64,000 bases of DNA from the NCBI RefSeq assembly GCF_003255815.1, contig NC_037681.1, positions 62,635,690-62,699,689 of the forward strand, read 5' to 3'. Positions 1-11,100 of the stretch are shown here, piece after piece. The stretch comes from Theropithecus gelada. Taxonomy: Eukaryota > Chordata > Mammalia > Primates > Cercopithecidae. The position numbers and the translations under genes were made by a program. The notes under the pieces were generated by a model. That model was not told where the DNA came from. It saw only the letters and a program-made list of their open reading frames with translations, and ran no database searches. The number at the start of each line of letters is the position of its first letter. The stretch's first letter is position 1.

Positions 1-1007
1 AAAACTGCAGACTGCTTAGACGCAAATTAACACAGTAATACCAAAAGACCCTAAAGTCACAGCTGATTGCTCTGATGAACCTATGACAGGCACTAGAAGA
101 TTGCTTACTAAAGTCTGCAAGCAAAATAAAGAAACTGTTTCTTACACCCATTGCAAAGGCTTTGTGTGCTTTAATTACATCCACCCAGGACCATAAACTC
201 GGGGTGGGAAACTTCCAGGTCTTTAATCCTAATTGTTGTAGTCCAAGTATTTCATTGCACTTGAAAACCACTTATGACTTCTTACATTTCTAGTTAAAAT
301 TTATTTTTTAAATGCCGGGTTTTTTTTTTTTTTTCGTCTTATTTTTTTTTTACTCATAGACTTCTAGGTAAAAGTCCATCGACTTGGAAAGAGAAAGGTT
401 TAAAGTAAAATAAAATAAGTCGTAAGTTTTATTGTTATTATTACTTAAATTAGAGGCAATTTTAACTTTTTGTCTTTATATACCTTCTTTACAATGTTTT
501 GAAACTGCATTTGATCATTTGGTTATTGGATATAAAGTTTGGTGTTGTAAAGGACCGTAAACTACTGAATTTTTTTAAATGTGCAATTGAGATGTCATCT
601 AATGATACACCTGTTTCTGGTTAATCAAAATGTTTTATCAAATCCTCAAAAGCTTACTAAGGTTCAACTGTGGTTTGGGAAAAAATATACACAGATGAGG
701 AATATTTGACTTATCTTTGTGTGGAACATGAAGTAGTATAAGAAATAGACTTTTCAAAGAAGAATAAGACATGATGAATAAGAAACTGTTATCCAGGAAA
801 TTGATACTATATTAACTTACATTATAGACAAACTGAATAATGGAGTAACGAGGATAGTATATGGGTGAGTAAAGAGCATCCAGTAGATAACTAAAGAAAA
901 GCCTAGGAAATCAGGTTCTTTAGCCTATGGAGATGGGAGAGAGAACTTAGTAACCCTTGCTTGCAAGCATACTTAGGTACTCTCAATTCTAAAAATTTGC
1001 CTCTTTA
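1..1007. other. Upstream flank, no gene seen
   Basis: AT-rich non-coding sequence upstream of the EML4 promoter. It contains two T-rich runs at about 319-352. No coding frame, RNA gene or clearly recognisable repeat is visible. Confidence 0.6.
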
Positions 1008-1300
1008 GGCTGGGCATGGTGCCTCATGCCTGTAATCCAACCCCTTTGGAAGGCTGAGGCAGGAGGACTGCTTGAGCCTAGGAGTTCAAGACCAGCCAGG
1101 GTAACATGGCAAAACCCCATCTCTATTAAAAAAAAAAAAAAAAAATTAGCCATGTGTGGTGGTGTGCACCTGTAGTCCCAGCTAATCAGAAAGCTGAGGC
1201 ATGAGGATCACTTCAGCCCAGGAGATTGAGGCTGCAGTGAGCCAAGATCACAATGCTGCACTCCATTCTGGGTGACAGAGCGAGACCGTGTCTAAAATAA
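1008..1300 (+). mobile_element. Alu (old, AluJ-like)
   Basis: Dimeric Alu in sense orientation: the left-arm start, a middle A-rich linker near 1129-1145, the right arm with its GCAGTGAGCC motif, and a tail of AAAAT units. Many differences from young Alu suggest AluJ or old AluS. Confidence 0.9.
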
Positions 1301-1344
1301 AATAAAATATTCCTCATCATCATACTTCAGCTCAAGTTAATTTT

Positions 1345-1465
1345 CTGTTTCTGATCTTCTTTATTCATTCATTTAACAAGTATTTATTGAACACCTACCA
1401 TGTGCCAGGTGCTTTTCTAGGAGCTGGGAATTCAGTGAACAAAACAGACAAAATTCTGCCAAATT
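1345..1465 (-). repeat. L2-like 3' end
   Basis: The run TTATTGAACACCTACCATGT followed by a degenerate tract ending in GTGAACAAAACAGAC is the reverse complement of the widespread ancient L2-type 3' end. Family assignment is from memory and the copy is diverged. Confidence 0.5.
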
Positions 1466-1664
1466 CCTTTAAACTATAGCCTGCATTTTTTTTCCACTTT
1501 CACACCCCCCTTTCAGTCTTCCGCATCTTGATTTTTTTCCCCCACCACCAAGCTAAACAACTCTCTAAAGACCAGTGATCTCTCGTAATCACTAAATCTA
1601 GTACCCCTTTCTCACTTCTCATCTTCCTTGGACTCTGTAGCATTTAACAGCTTCCAACTTCCAT

Positions 1665-1860
1665 CACACACCGGGGCCTATCATGGGGAGGGGGGAGGGG
1701 GGAGGGATTGCATTGGGAGTTATACCTGATGTAAATGATGAGTTGATGGGTGCAGCACACCAACATGGCACAAGTATACATATGTAACAAACCTGCACGT
1801 TATGCACATGTACCCTACAACTTAAAGTATAATAATAATAAATAAATTTTAAAAAATAAA
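1665..1860 (+). mobile_element. 5'-truncated L1 (L1PA-type 3' end)
   Basis: Matches the primate-specific L1 3' UTR: CACACCGGGGCC, a G-rich polypurine tract at 1683-1706, the region around GGTGCAGCACACCAACATGG, and ACAAACCTGCACGTTATGCA. Only about the last 200 bases are present, as usual for 5'-truncated L1 insertions. It carries no ORF. Confidence 0.85.
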
Positions 1861-1884
1861 TAAATAAAATAAAGATAATTTATT

Positions 1885-1915
<31 letters not shown>

Positions 1916-1935
1916 AAAACAAAACAAAACCCTTT
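1818..1935. repeat. A-rich L1 tail grown into (TAAA)n
   Basis: The L1 poly-A tail has become a TAAA/AATA microsatellite ending in AAAAC units. Such tails are usually length-variable between individuals. Confidence 0.8.
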
Positions 1936-2940
1936 TGACTCCTTTTGGTTTTGTGATAGGGCACTAGTGGGATTTGCCTTCTATTGCTGTTATTGTTTTT
2001 TCTCTGACACCTTCTCTTGCCTCCTAAATATTGGAGGTCCCTCAAGTTCTACATTCTGCTTATTTCCATTTTTTTCCCTCTTAAATCTTTTTCCTCTAAG
2101 ATTTCTCATAGCTTAAACCATCGTCTTTATCGAGAAGTCTCTTGCGTGTATATTCCCAGACCCAACCCTCTCCTAAACCACAGTCCACATTTCAAACTGT
2201 GTGCTGGAGGCCTCCATCTGGACATCTGGTTATGACGCCAAGCACAATCTGTTTAAAACTGAACGCAGCACTTGTACCACTCAGAGTTCTCTGTTGCAAA
2301 CAACAGAAACCCACTCTGGCTGACTCAAACAGAAAACAAATTCACTGGGAGGATATCTCCTTCGGTCAATAGGAAGATCAGAGGGCTAGGCACAGAAAAT
2401 GGGCAAAAACCCAGCCAACGTAGGGCACAGAGAGCATGGGCAAGTTTACTCTTTAGGAGGAGTCTGGCGAGGACGCTGCCCTGGAGTGGGCTGCCCTACT
2501 TCCTACCCCTGCACACCATCACTGTTGCTGTTCAATTTCTCAACCATCTTCAAGCATGGTCTCTGACTGCTAGTTTTTGTATCACTGCCCCCGACTCATC
2601 CCTGCCATTAAAAGACCTGGGTTGAGGCACTCCCTTGGCCTAGGTCTTGTGCCTGGGCTCCAGCTATCAAAGATGACCTCGGATTCCATTCAGCTTCCCA
2701 CAAAGGTTAATTCATCACTATATTTTCTTTTCTCCAGTCACATCATTTCTTTAAGTTCCCATTTTAATATAATGCTGCCATTATTCTCTCCATCACTGGG
2801 AACTGAACCTGGATAACCTGTTTTACTCCCTCCTCTTCCTTAGCTTCTGAGGCAATCAGTCCACCCAGCTCTGCGAGGGCTTTGTTTGTTGTTAATTCAT
2901 TTGTTTTCCTTCACACGATTCTTTTTTTCTTGGAGCTTTC
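1936..2940. other. Non-coding flank, possible old repeat
   Basis: No gene. The stretch around 2275-2480 (TTGCAAACAACAGAAACCCA, then CTGGCTGACTCAAACAGAAA) resembles a widespread ancient repeat that I cannot name. Short open frames here have no recognisable protein content. Confidence 0.4.
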
Positions 2941-2944
2941 TGCA

Positions 2945-3125
2945 GCTACTGTTTCACTGCAAGTCTCCTAATTGGATTCCCCACTTCCGGTGCCTCTTCC
3001 AATGTGTCCACCCGGTTTAATCTTCCTAAAGCAATGCTTTGATCATATCACTTTGCTGCTAAAACTGCATTGTTGATAGGCGTCTCAGTCTGGTGTTCAA
3101 GGATCTCCACAACAGAATCCCATCG
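2945..3125 (+). repeat. L2 LINE fragment
   Basis: TTAATCTTCCTAAAGCAATG followed by TTTGATCATATCACTTTGCT is the conserved 3' part of L2, strongly diverged. Confidence 0.55.
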
Positions 3126-3152
3126 AGACCAAACGGCAAACTGGTGCAGCAA

Positions 3153-3290
3153 AGACTTTGATTTTCAGATGTAGATGGATACGGGTTCAAAACTTGATTT
3201 TCCCATTTCATAGTTGTATATTCTTGAGGCTCATTTTCCTTGTCTGAAAAATGGGGATAACGAAACCTACCACTTAAGGACATTCATAAG
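3153..3290 (+). repeat. MIR SINE fragment
   Basis: Contains the MIR core pattern: GGGTTCAAAACTTG, then GAGGCTCATTTTCCTTGTCT and AAAATGGGGATAACG. Diverged. Confidence 0.6.
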
Positions 3291-5010
3291 TAAGAACTTG
3301 GAAAGTTGAAATAGTGTAACATGTTGTATTAAGGTTGCAACATCAACCCACAGATGCTTATAATAGGGAATATTCAATTTCAGACCTGTCTGGTTCAAAA
3401 CCTTAAGTAAGGTTGTCATCAGTGTGGTTTAGCACAGGCAGGTTAGGATCAGCATGCTACATGCTTTGGGGGCTAAGTGGCAATCTAACCACCAATTATG
3501 GCATTGTTCCTAATTTCAAACTGCTGGCTTACAGATGACCTTTTGGAAATATTTTATTTGCAAGTAGAGAACTTCCTGTGTTATTAATTTTGAGAATTGA
3601 ATTTCCTTGATTGGCTGCTTTCCACTCTACTATTTCTATTTAAAAATATTTCCCTGTAGAATATCAATTTTGTAAGGGGTTGCTATGAACTCTTCATGGA
3701 GAAAAAGTTTACATTTATGATGGACACATGAAAATTATTAGCTATTATCTCTAAGGCTTGCCCAACATCCAGTAAAGGTAGTAAAGTTACAACACAAAAA
3801 AAGAGCCTTTAAAGTTGGTTCCACAATCTCAACAAGTTCAAATCTCATTTCATGACATAAATTCTGAATCAGCGTTGGGAAAACTTAGCTCTGCAGGAAA
3901 GGCTAGTTGTCTTCTTTCTGCTAGTCATGGATGGTACCATCAGAACTGCCAAAATTAACCTCAACAGGCATTCATTCACTCACTCATGCATCTATGCAGC
4001 AGGTCCTCCAAGTGAGGTATGGCTGGTGATCCCCACAGGATAGATTTCGGTCTCATAAGCTCTCGCCAAAAATTTACAGCACTACTAATTGCTTGATTCT
4101 TTTCTGAAGTCAGAAAGTCTGGAAAGTCTTACGAGAGAGATAACAATCATGCCAAGATTGGTAAAACGATTATTTAATAAGTATGAGATTTTAAACCAGT
4201 CTCTACAGACACAATTTAAGAGTGTCTGAATTAATATGCACTGTGATATATTTTTTGTTTTTGCATTTTTAATGTTTTCAAAAAATGAACACTTATATGA
4301 TTAAAATAATGTAAAAGTGAAATCTCCCGTTTCTCTCCTCTACCCTTTCCTTCTTCCACTTAATTTCATTTCTCAGAGGCAGCTACTTTTGACACTTTGG
4401 GGTGTCTCAAACTCCTTTTATTTCTCTTGCAGTAATTTTGAAGTTCTCCCTAGGCATTCTTTATGGTTAGAAGCTAGAACAACATTGCCATTTAGCTTCT
4501 TATAGATTTTGGAACTCTTTTATACACTGCTTACATTAAACATATTATGAAAATGAAGAATCCTTTTTTTCCCCCCACTCAGGTATTAACTTCTCATTTT
4601 TTTCTATCAAATTTATACTTACATGGACTATAGATTTATACAATCTACATAGTTCCATGACTACAGGGTTTCATTTTTAAAATAACATTCATATAATAAA
4701 ATAAAAGGAGCTGAAGACCCAGTATACTTAAAAAAACCCTTAATTTTCCTTGACATTCATTTTAAAATGTCTGTGGGAGAGAAAAGCAGGCAGACAAAAA
4801 CAGTTTATAGTTACTTTTCAAGGTCATCTAGCTAGTGAGAGCAAAACAAAGAAATTGAATAGGAATCTTATTTTTCTTCAAATGTTAGGTCAAGACTTTG
4901 ACAATGTATCTTCACAAGTATTCTGAAACTCCTCCCACAATATACTCATCTTGACAAGAGGGGAAGGTAAGTATGCAGAGTCAAGATCCTATGTATAAAG
5001 AGAACGTTTT
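3291..5010. other. Non-coding flank
   Basis: AT-rich sequence without a recognisable gene. A weak L2-like piece may lie near 3970-4020 (CATTCATTCACTCACTCATG). Nothing else stands out. Confidence 0.5.
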
Positions 5011-5306
5011 GGCCAGGCACAGTGGCTGAAGCCTGTAATCCCAGTACCTTGGGAGGCCAAGGCTAGGCGAATCACTTGAGGTGAGGAGTTCGAGACCAGT
5101 CTGGACAACATGGCCAAACTCTGTCTCTACTAAAAATACAAAAACTAGCCGGGTGTGGTGGTGCACACCTGTAATCCCAGCTACTCGGGAGGCTGAGGCA
5201 TGAGAATTGCTTGAACCTGGAAGGTGGAGGCTGCCGTAAGCTGAGATCATGCCACTGTGCTACAGCCTGGGCAACAGAGTGAGATCCTGTCTCAAAAACC
5301 AAAACC
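5011..5306 (+). mobile_element. Alu (AluS-like)
   Basis: Full-length sense Alu from GGCCAGGCACAGTGGCTGAA to CTCAAAAACCAAAACC. Both arms and the middle linker (AAAAATACAAAAA) are present. Confidence 0.92.
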
Positions 5307-5844
5307 ATAAAGCTAATATTCTAAATTTTTAATATTCGATATGATATAGCTATATTTAGCCTTTTCCTATAACTGGGATCCTGAAAAATGGTACATATTT
5401 TGCATTTGCCTGAATTAAGTTATACTTAAAGCGCTCAAAGGGGCACAGGGACTCCACATTGAAAATAATCTAAAGATAAATCCTTTGTTAAGGTGAATAA
5501 CCAAAATAACCCTCCAGTAATTGGTAACTGTTTAGTACCTTTGGATTTGTGTGTGTGTTTGATGATAATGTTCAGCTATGGCTTCACTTTTGAAAGATTT
5601 ATGTTAAATTTTATTTTATCTTGGTAGTATTAGAGGCTTAGATTGTAAGATCTACTTTGATAAATATAAAACAGAAAAATTCTGGCTGCTTTAAAACACT
5701 CAGGCACTGGTTGTTGAAACAATGTATTCAGATTGACTAGTTTTCAGAGTTCTATGTTTGTTCATTATTCAATAAATATTTATCAAAAAGTTGTTCTATA
5801 ATATGCTCTAAGTATAAAATAAAGAGCAAAAATGGGTACAAAAT

Positions 5845-6105
5845 AAGAGCAGCTAATACCTACTGAGCACTTATAACATATTGTGCCCTTTTCTAAGTGC
5901 TTTACATGTATTACCTCATAGCATCCTCTCAAAAAGTCTAAGAAGTAGAAGTGTTATCACCCCCATTTTGCAGTCAATAAAACCGAGGCACAGAGAGGTT
6001 AGGTAACTTGTCCAGTGTTTCATAGTTAGTACCTGATGAGTTGGGATGTGAATCTCGGCAGCATGATTCCAGAGTCCGCACTCTAACTGCTGGGACATAC
6101 TAACT
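5845..6105 (-). repeat. Near full-length MIR
   Basis: Reverse-strand MIR, unusually complete: GAGCACTTATAACATATTGT, GTGCTTTACATGTATTACCT, CCCCATTTTGCAG, GAGGCACAGAGAGGTTAGGT and the 5' end with CACTCTAACTGCTG. Confidence 0.8.
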
Positions 6106-7180
6106 CTCCTATATTTTAACAGCTTTCCTTGTAGTATACAGTATAACGAATGAGATGCTTATTGAATAAATCATCCAAGCAAATGAAAAAATTTAACTCT
6201 GATGAATGCCACGAAGGGGATTGCAGCAGAAACCAGGGAGCTGTTACCAAAATATGTCTCTTTTCCTTCTGGATACACAGACTACATTCCTAGCTTCCCT
6301 TGCAGTCATGTGACCAAGTTCTGGCCAGTGGAATGTGGACAAAAGTGAGGTACACACTTCCAGGTCTGGACCATAAAACATATGTATACCAATCTGTCAA
6401 GTTCTTATTCTTTTAATCGACCTAAGGCAGAGAGCGTGGCCTGAAGACACAAACGAACAGCTGTCAGAATTGAGAACTTCTCAAAGATTTACTTAGGCTT
6501 AATAGAAACTTATGCATATGAAAATGCCCATAGCAGAGGGAACATTGGGTAAATCATTTAAGTTTGAAGAGAAGGAAATTTTAGACACCATTTAGTCTGT
6601 AACCTGAATTTATCTTGGCTGACTTATGGCCAGTCTCCATATAGTATGGTATTCAGAAGAAATACAGGTCTTATATCCAAATAAGAAATGCAAAGTAATT
6701 TACATTTTTAGCGAAGATTTTTAAAGAGGCACCAAAGGGAGACATATACCACAAGAAGGTCTAACAATCCTTTCAATCATTTAATTCCTCTAAGTCCCTC
6801 TCATCAGGGCATATTTCTTGTCTCATATTTCCCTCTCATCATGACATATTTCTTGGGGACCTCTTGTCAAGTCCCTGGACTTGACAAACCATGAGAAAGT
6901 CTTTAGAAGTATGGGAAATCGTGTTGGGGAAGGGAGGAAGAAGATGAAGGCTATGTACATTTCCATGTTTTGGTTACATGTCCAGACAACCCATTTGCAA
7001 AAGAATAAAGTCAGGTCTAAATAAATTAGGTGATTTGACATTCACCTCTTGGGTCATACGGAATTGGGCCTAGAACTCAGTGTTACTTCATTTGAAATAA
7101 CCCTTATTATGGTTTCCTAGCAGGCCATCCTATAGCCTGCCATATATGGTCATATTCCACCCCTACTCGACAGAACGCTA
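6106..7180. other. Non-coding flank
   Basis: No gene. The stretch 6220-6480 (TAGCTTCCCTTGCAGTCATG, then GTTCTGGCCAGTGGAATGTG) resembles a common ancient repeat of unassigned family. Confidence 0.4.
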
Positions 7181-7184
7181 GGGA

Positions 7185-7322
7185 GAGTAAGGAAGCCTGA
7201 GTTTTTGCTTCTACTAGGTTCGATGACCTTGGGCAGGTTGTCCTCTCTAAGGCTCTGTGTTTTTCTTCATAAGAAGGGTTGGGCAAGATGAACTTTTGGG
7301 TCATGTCCATCACTAAAATTCT
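7185..7322 (+). repeat. MIR fragment
   Basis: GATGACCTTGGGCAGGTTGT, CTAAGGCTCTGTGTTTTTCT and a 3' part ending in CACTAAAATTCT match a MIR 3' half just upstream of the EML4 CpG island. Confidence 0.55.
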
Positions 7323-7640
7323 TTGCTTCTGATCTGTCCCAGGCCCTGCGCCTGTGGCAGTGGTGGTATCGAGCTAGTCAAAAAGCTTCGCCCCTATCTG
7401 TCCCTCACCCTACCGGGGGAGAGGGAGAACCTCTCCCTCTTGGTTGCTTCTTTAGTGTCCTTGTAGGACCCACGTGGTGGCCATCTCTTGTCGGGGGGGG
7501 TCCAGACTTGGCTCTGCGGGCTTCCCAGGGGCTACATGGGGAGAGGATCCTTCATGCATCAGAGTATCCCAGGCTGGAGGCTATGCCTTATCCCCACCTG
7601 TCGGAACCAAACCGTGGTCCCCAGGCTTCAGCAGGCCCAA

Positions 7641-7652
7641 TGCGCAGGCGCA
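7641..7652. promoter_or_regulatory. NRF1-like site
   Basis: TGCGCAGGCGCA is a near-perfect palindrome close to the NRF1 consensus (YGCGCAYGCGCR), about 200 bases upstream of the probable start site. Confidence 0.5.
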
Positions 7653-7704
7653 ACCACCAGCCTGTCGCGAGGCGGACAAACGCCGAGGCCGAGGCAAGGT
7701 GAGA

Positions 7705-7714
7705 GGGCGGGGCT
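7705..7714 (+). promoter_or_regulatory. GC box (Sp1-type)
   Basis: GGGCGGGGCT matches the GC box. A reverse-oriented GC box (CCCCGCCTC) follows at 7722-7730. Confidence 0.5.
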
Positions 7715-7735
7715 GACAAGACCCCGCCTCCGTGG

Positions 7736-7745
7736 CGTCACGTGG
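7736..7745. promoter_or_regulatory. E-box / CRE-like element
   Basis: CGTCACGTGG contains CACGTG (USF/MYC-type E-box) overlapping a CGTCA half-CRE. Confidence 0.5.
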
Positions 7746-7755
7746 GAGGCGGAGT

Positions 7756-7769
7756 CGGAAGTGTGACGG
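7756..7769 (+). promoter_or_regulatory. ETS site next to half-CRE
   Basis: CGGAAGTG fits the ETS/GABP core and is followed directly by TGACGG, a half-CRE-like element. This pairing is typical of TATA-less housekeeping promoters. Confidence 0.5.
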
Positions 7770-7776
7770 CGTGCGC

Positions 7777-7816
7777 GGGGCGGGGCTACTGCTGCGCGCG
7801 GGCGCGGGGGCGGGGC
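7777..7816 (+). promoter_or_regulatory. Two core-promoter GC boxes
   Basis: GGGGCGGGGC at 7777-7786 and GGGGGCGGGGC at 7806-7816 lie directly upstream of the first sequence that I recognise as EML4 5' UTR. Confidence 0.55.
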
Positions 7817-7839
7817 GCGGCGCGGCGCGGCGCTCGCGG

Positions 7840-8091
7840 CGGCGGCTGCTGCCTGGGAGGGAGGCCGGGCAGGCGATAGAGCGGCGCCTCTCTCAACCTG
7901 ACGGGGAAGTGGTCCCGGCGGCCGCGGCTGACTACCCCAGGGCGAACGGACAGACGACGGAGGCAGGAGCCGGGAGCCGAGCCGGGCGACCTAGAGAGCG
8001 AGCGGGTCAGGCTCAGCGTCGGCCACTCTGTCGGTCCGCTGAATGAAGTGCCCGCCCCGCTGAGCCCGGAGCCCGGCGCTTTCCCCGCAAG
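7840..8091 (+). other. EML4 5' untranslated region (start approximate)
   Basis: GC-rich leader in front of the EML4 start codon, resembling the EML4 mRNA leader that I remember (for example GGCGAACGGACAGACGACGG and GGCCACTCTGTCGGTCCGCT). The transcription start is estimated from the GC boxes and is probably dispersed. The only upstream AUG opens the short frame at 8043-8063. Confidence 0.65.
8043..8063 (+). CDS. Upstream ORF in EML4 leader (6 codons)
   Basis: ATG at 8043 opens a frame encoding MKCPPR and stops at TGA 8061-8063, 28 bases before the EML4 ATG. It has A at -3 and A at +4, a fair but not optimal start context. It does not overlap the main frame, so it could lower EML4 translation or permit re-initiation. 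Translation is not shown by sequence alone. Confidence 0.5.
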   Translation: MKCPPR

Positions 8092-8116
8092 ATGGACGGT
8101 TTCGCCGGCAGCCTCG
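8092..8116 (+). CDS. EML4, coding part of exon 1
   Basis: EML4 (EMAP-like 4) binds and stabilises microtubules. The protein has an N-terminal trimerising coiled coil, a HELP motif and a tandem WD-repeat propeller (TAPE domain), and acts on interphase and spindle microtubules. Only its first exon is here: ATG plus seven codons (MDGFAGSL) and the first base of codon 9, ending at a GTGAGT donor. These residues precede the coiled coil. The start has a strong context (A at -3, G at +4), lies in a CpG island and follows a matching 5' UTR. The donor leaves a phase-1 intron, consistent with the aspartate codon that begins the next exon in human EML4. No later exon occurs in the remaining 56 kb, in keeping with the very long first intron of this gene. 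The call rests on eight residues plus the leader. Confidence 0.82.
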
Positions 8117-8122
8117 GTGAGT

Positions 8123-11100
8123 ACAGCTGGGGAGTTCTGCCTCTTCTGCGAAGGGTGGGAACTTTGTTCTCTCCGCACACAGCCCAGGCCCTGCCCTCCC
8201 CCCTGCCCCTCGGGGTGGCCGCGGCTCCACTGCACATGTTCCCTTCGAGGCTGCCGCCCCTTCGCGGACTCCGGTGGACTGAGGGCCCCTCCCCCATGTC
8301 CAGCCCTCCTCTGTGCTAGACCCTCCTTTCCTCCCGGAGCCCCTTTCATTGCAGGGCCCTCCAAAGGGGGAACCCCGTCCCTCTCAGGCCCCCCAATAGC
8401 TGGCACACCCCTCCCCGTACACTCATGGCTCCCCCCGCTCACTCCCCTTCAGAGTTGGGACACTTCTTCAAATCCAGGCTCCTCGTCAAGGTACAACATT
8501 CCACCCCCTTTCCACACACAGAGCTCTCTTTCAGGGTGGGGACAGCCTTTACCCGAACAGAGGCTGCTTTTTAGGGTGGGGACCCTCATTCCCTCTTCAG
8601 GAAGGGGGCATCCCCCGCCCCCCAGTCTTCACTTTAAATTTGGAGACTTTTCAGTATTCTTCAGAGTAGTAGGCAACTTCCTTTTCACTCCCTCCACTTC
8701 TCTGAGTATTTTGCAGTGGTGGAGAGACCTAGAATCATCGGAGCATCATTCGCTTAATACAGGAAAGGAAGAGGTGCATCTGTGTTGGGGGACCCTCTTT
8801 AAGAGTGAAAGCAGAAGTGTTTTCTGGCTCTGCATGCGTGCTGGGGAGAAGTGATTCTGCCCAATGAATCAATAGGAAAGGGGGCCTCTATCAGGGAAGG
8901 AAAGGATTCTCCATTTTTGGAAGATGTTGTCTTTGTGGAATGGAGAAAGGGAAGAGGTTGTTAAATAGGCTGAAGTGCCTTTTCAGTGTTCCTTTCACTC
9001 AGGTAATCTTCTGGCTAGGAAAGTCACAGCGCCAGGCTAGTATTGACTGCCCTAGAAACTGAGTCTGGAATTACTACTATTCTTCGAGGCCATTGGAATC
9101 TAGTGAAAGATTGAGTTCAACTGTTACAATGGTGAGAGAACAGTTTCAGCTTTGGCTGATAACGCAGTTATGTGATACCTACTGCTGGAATTGTATTTTG
9201 AGTTCTTTATGTGCAGGTAGCTTGTATTCAGACGCCTTTCTTTTACGTTTCTTGATGATAAGTCTCTACTTGGTTAATGTTCACTGATCAGTGAGCAGTC
9301 TGTCCATACATAGGCCGTACTATATCCAGATAATATCGAGATGAGATGGATTTTTAAAATCTAAAGTAAAAAAGTAAGTTAAAGAGCAATGGGCCCATAA
9401 TAGATATTAAATAGCAAAATCCATAATTTTGGCCTTCTCTTTTTCTTGGGTAGAAAAAATTGTTGTTACAGTGCTTTCAAAGTGGAAATCCTAAAATAGG
9501 AGGCAACTGAGTGTTGTGTTACTCGTTCCTCCTCAAAGGCACCTGTTGTCCATTATCTAACCTTTGATGTCTTGTAATTCCTTACTTAGGTTGGGCGCCT
9601 TTTAGAGAGACATCCATTTTTCCCTGGTTCTTTTTTAGCTCCATGCGTTGGTTTATTCACAGTAAATGTTGGACCGAAAAACTTCTCCTATATGTCCGCT
9701 AAAGGGCTGATCATATACTAAAGTGAAAATTGAGTGTCTTTTTAGGGGATGTTGTGGAGAGCTGTGTTATCTTTGTACTGTATTGGGTCCTCATCCTGTA
9801 GGAATGGGGAGATCACTATTCACTTTAACTTCTTTCCTGTTGGTTCTAAAGACTTCTGGAGGGTTTGGTAAAGCTTCATTTTCTGTAAGTGTTTAGAAGG
9901 AGTCTTTCTCACCAGTTGGGGCACTTAAGTTTATTTTCAAACATTGGTTATGCTTTGTAATAGCTTTCTTTCTTAACCAGTTCATGAGGCAAGTGATATA
10001 AAAGACCGAGAGATGAAGATGAATTGCATTTGGGGCTCACACTTTTCGTAAAGAGCGTCATTGTTGACCCTAATGTTGGATTTAAAAAATTCATTTGATG
10101 CCATGCTTTGGGTGGTATGTGATGAGACTTTTCTTTAGATATGGTGTTAATCAGGAGCAGAGGAGATATGCCTATCAGAGGAACCTGCGTCTGCAGAGAG
10201 GGAAGGAAATGGTTCCTGGCAGTATTTCTGGAGCTGCTCTTGATGAAGATACTTCTCAGTGGGAGCTCTGTGCTTTCTCTTTCTGTGCCCCTTGTAAGAG
10301 TAAAACTAGGCCCCATCTTAATTGAAACCTTAAAGGGGTGGGGGAGGAGTAGTGCTGGTATATTTTACTGGTAGTCTTTAAGCAGAGCTTTGCTCAGCTC
10401 TTGCCAAATTTCTTGTTTCTGTTCTCTGCAGTTAATTAGCCTAGAGCTTAGAGTTACATTGATCTTTATTTTATCAGGAGAGCCATGAATATAAAGGCAA
10501 GTACTTCTACTCTAGTAGATGTTTAAAAACTTTTTTTTTTTTTTAAACCAAACAAGAATTCAAAACATGTGAAGTTCTTCTGGGGTTACAAGTATTGAAA
10601 GCATTTATCCTCAAGGAAGTATGTGTGTATTTCCTTTTACATATTAGATAGGTTCTTGAAAAATGGTGAAAAAACTACATTTTTATAAGCAGAAAAATTG
10701 AGTGCTTTATAAACAGAACAATTTTAGAGAAGAGATTATTTAAGAGAATCCTGTGGTGACTCACTTTGGGAAGTGAAAAACTTAAAATTCAGACTGTACC
10801 CTTGATTGTTGCATGTTTAGATAAGAAAACCACTGTATTATGTGCATTTTATAAGATGTCTAATGGCAATTAAGACTAGTGTTTTTTAAATCATATGAAT
10901 GGTAGATGATTGGCCATTTTATAAATGCCACATTGAAGTTACATGGTACTGATTATATTATCTTTGTTTTACGTAAAAAGAACTGAAGAATTCTTTTAAT
11001 CTCCGCAACTGATAAATTTCAGGCAACTTGGCTGGCAGGTGCTTGTACTCTGGAATTTCCCTTAGGTATTATTAATATATCTTTTAATTCACGAATTATG

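Larger units (their letters stand above)
7600..8300. promoter_or_regulatory. EML4 CpG-island promoter region
   Basis: GC-rich, CpG-dense block centred on EML4 exon 1, the only one in the window. It has no TATA box upstream of the predicted start. The (GCGGC)-like run at about 7815-7850 marks the most GC-rich part. It is flanked by MIR on the left and repeat-free intron on the right. CpG-island promoters are often bidirectional, so an antisense transcript could start here, but the sequence alone does not show one. Confidence 0.85.

Noticed and set aside
2017..2816. Cluster of short overlapping plus-strand frames upstream of EML4
   Set aside because: Overlapping frames of 72-117 codons in a region resembling an old repeat. 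None shows domain content.
7786..8442. 218-codon minus-strand frame across the CpG island
   Set aside because: Arginine-, glycine- and proline-rich translation typical of GC-rich non-coding DNA, antisense to EML4 exon 1.
8048..8854. 268-codon plus-strand open frame over the EML4 exon 1/intron 1 border
   Set aside because: It overlaps the EML4 start in another frame and crosses the splice donor. It is open because the DNA is GC-rich and has no recognisable domain.
9948..10316. 122-codon minus-strand frame in unique intron
   Set aside because: No recognisable protein features, and no promoter or poly-A arrangement around it.
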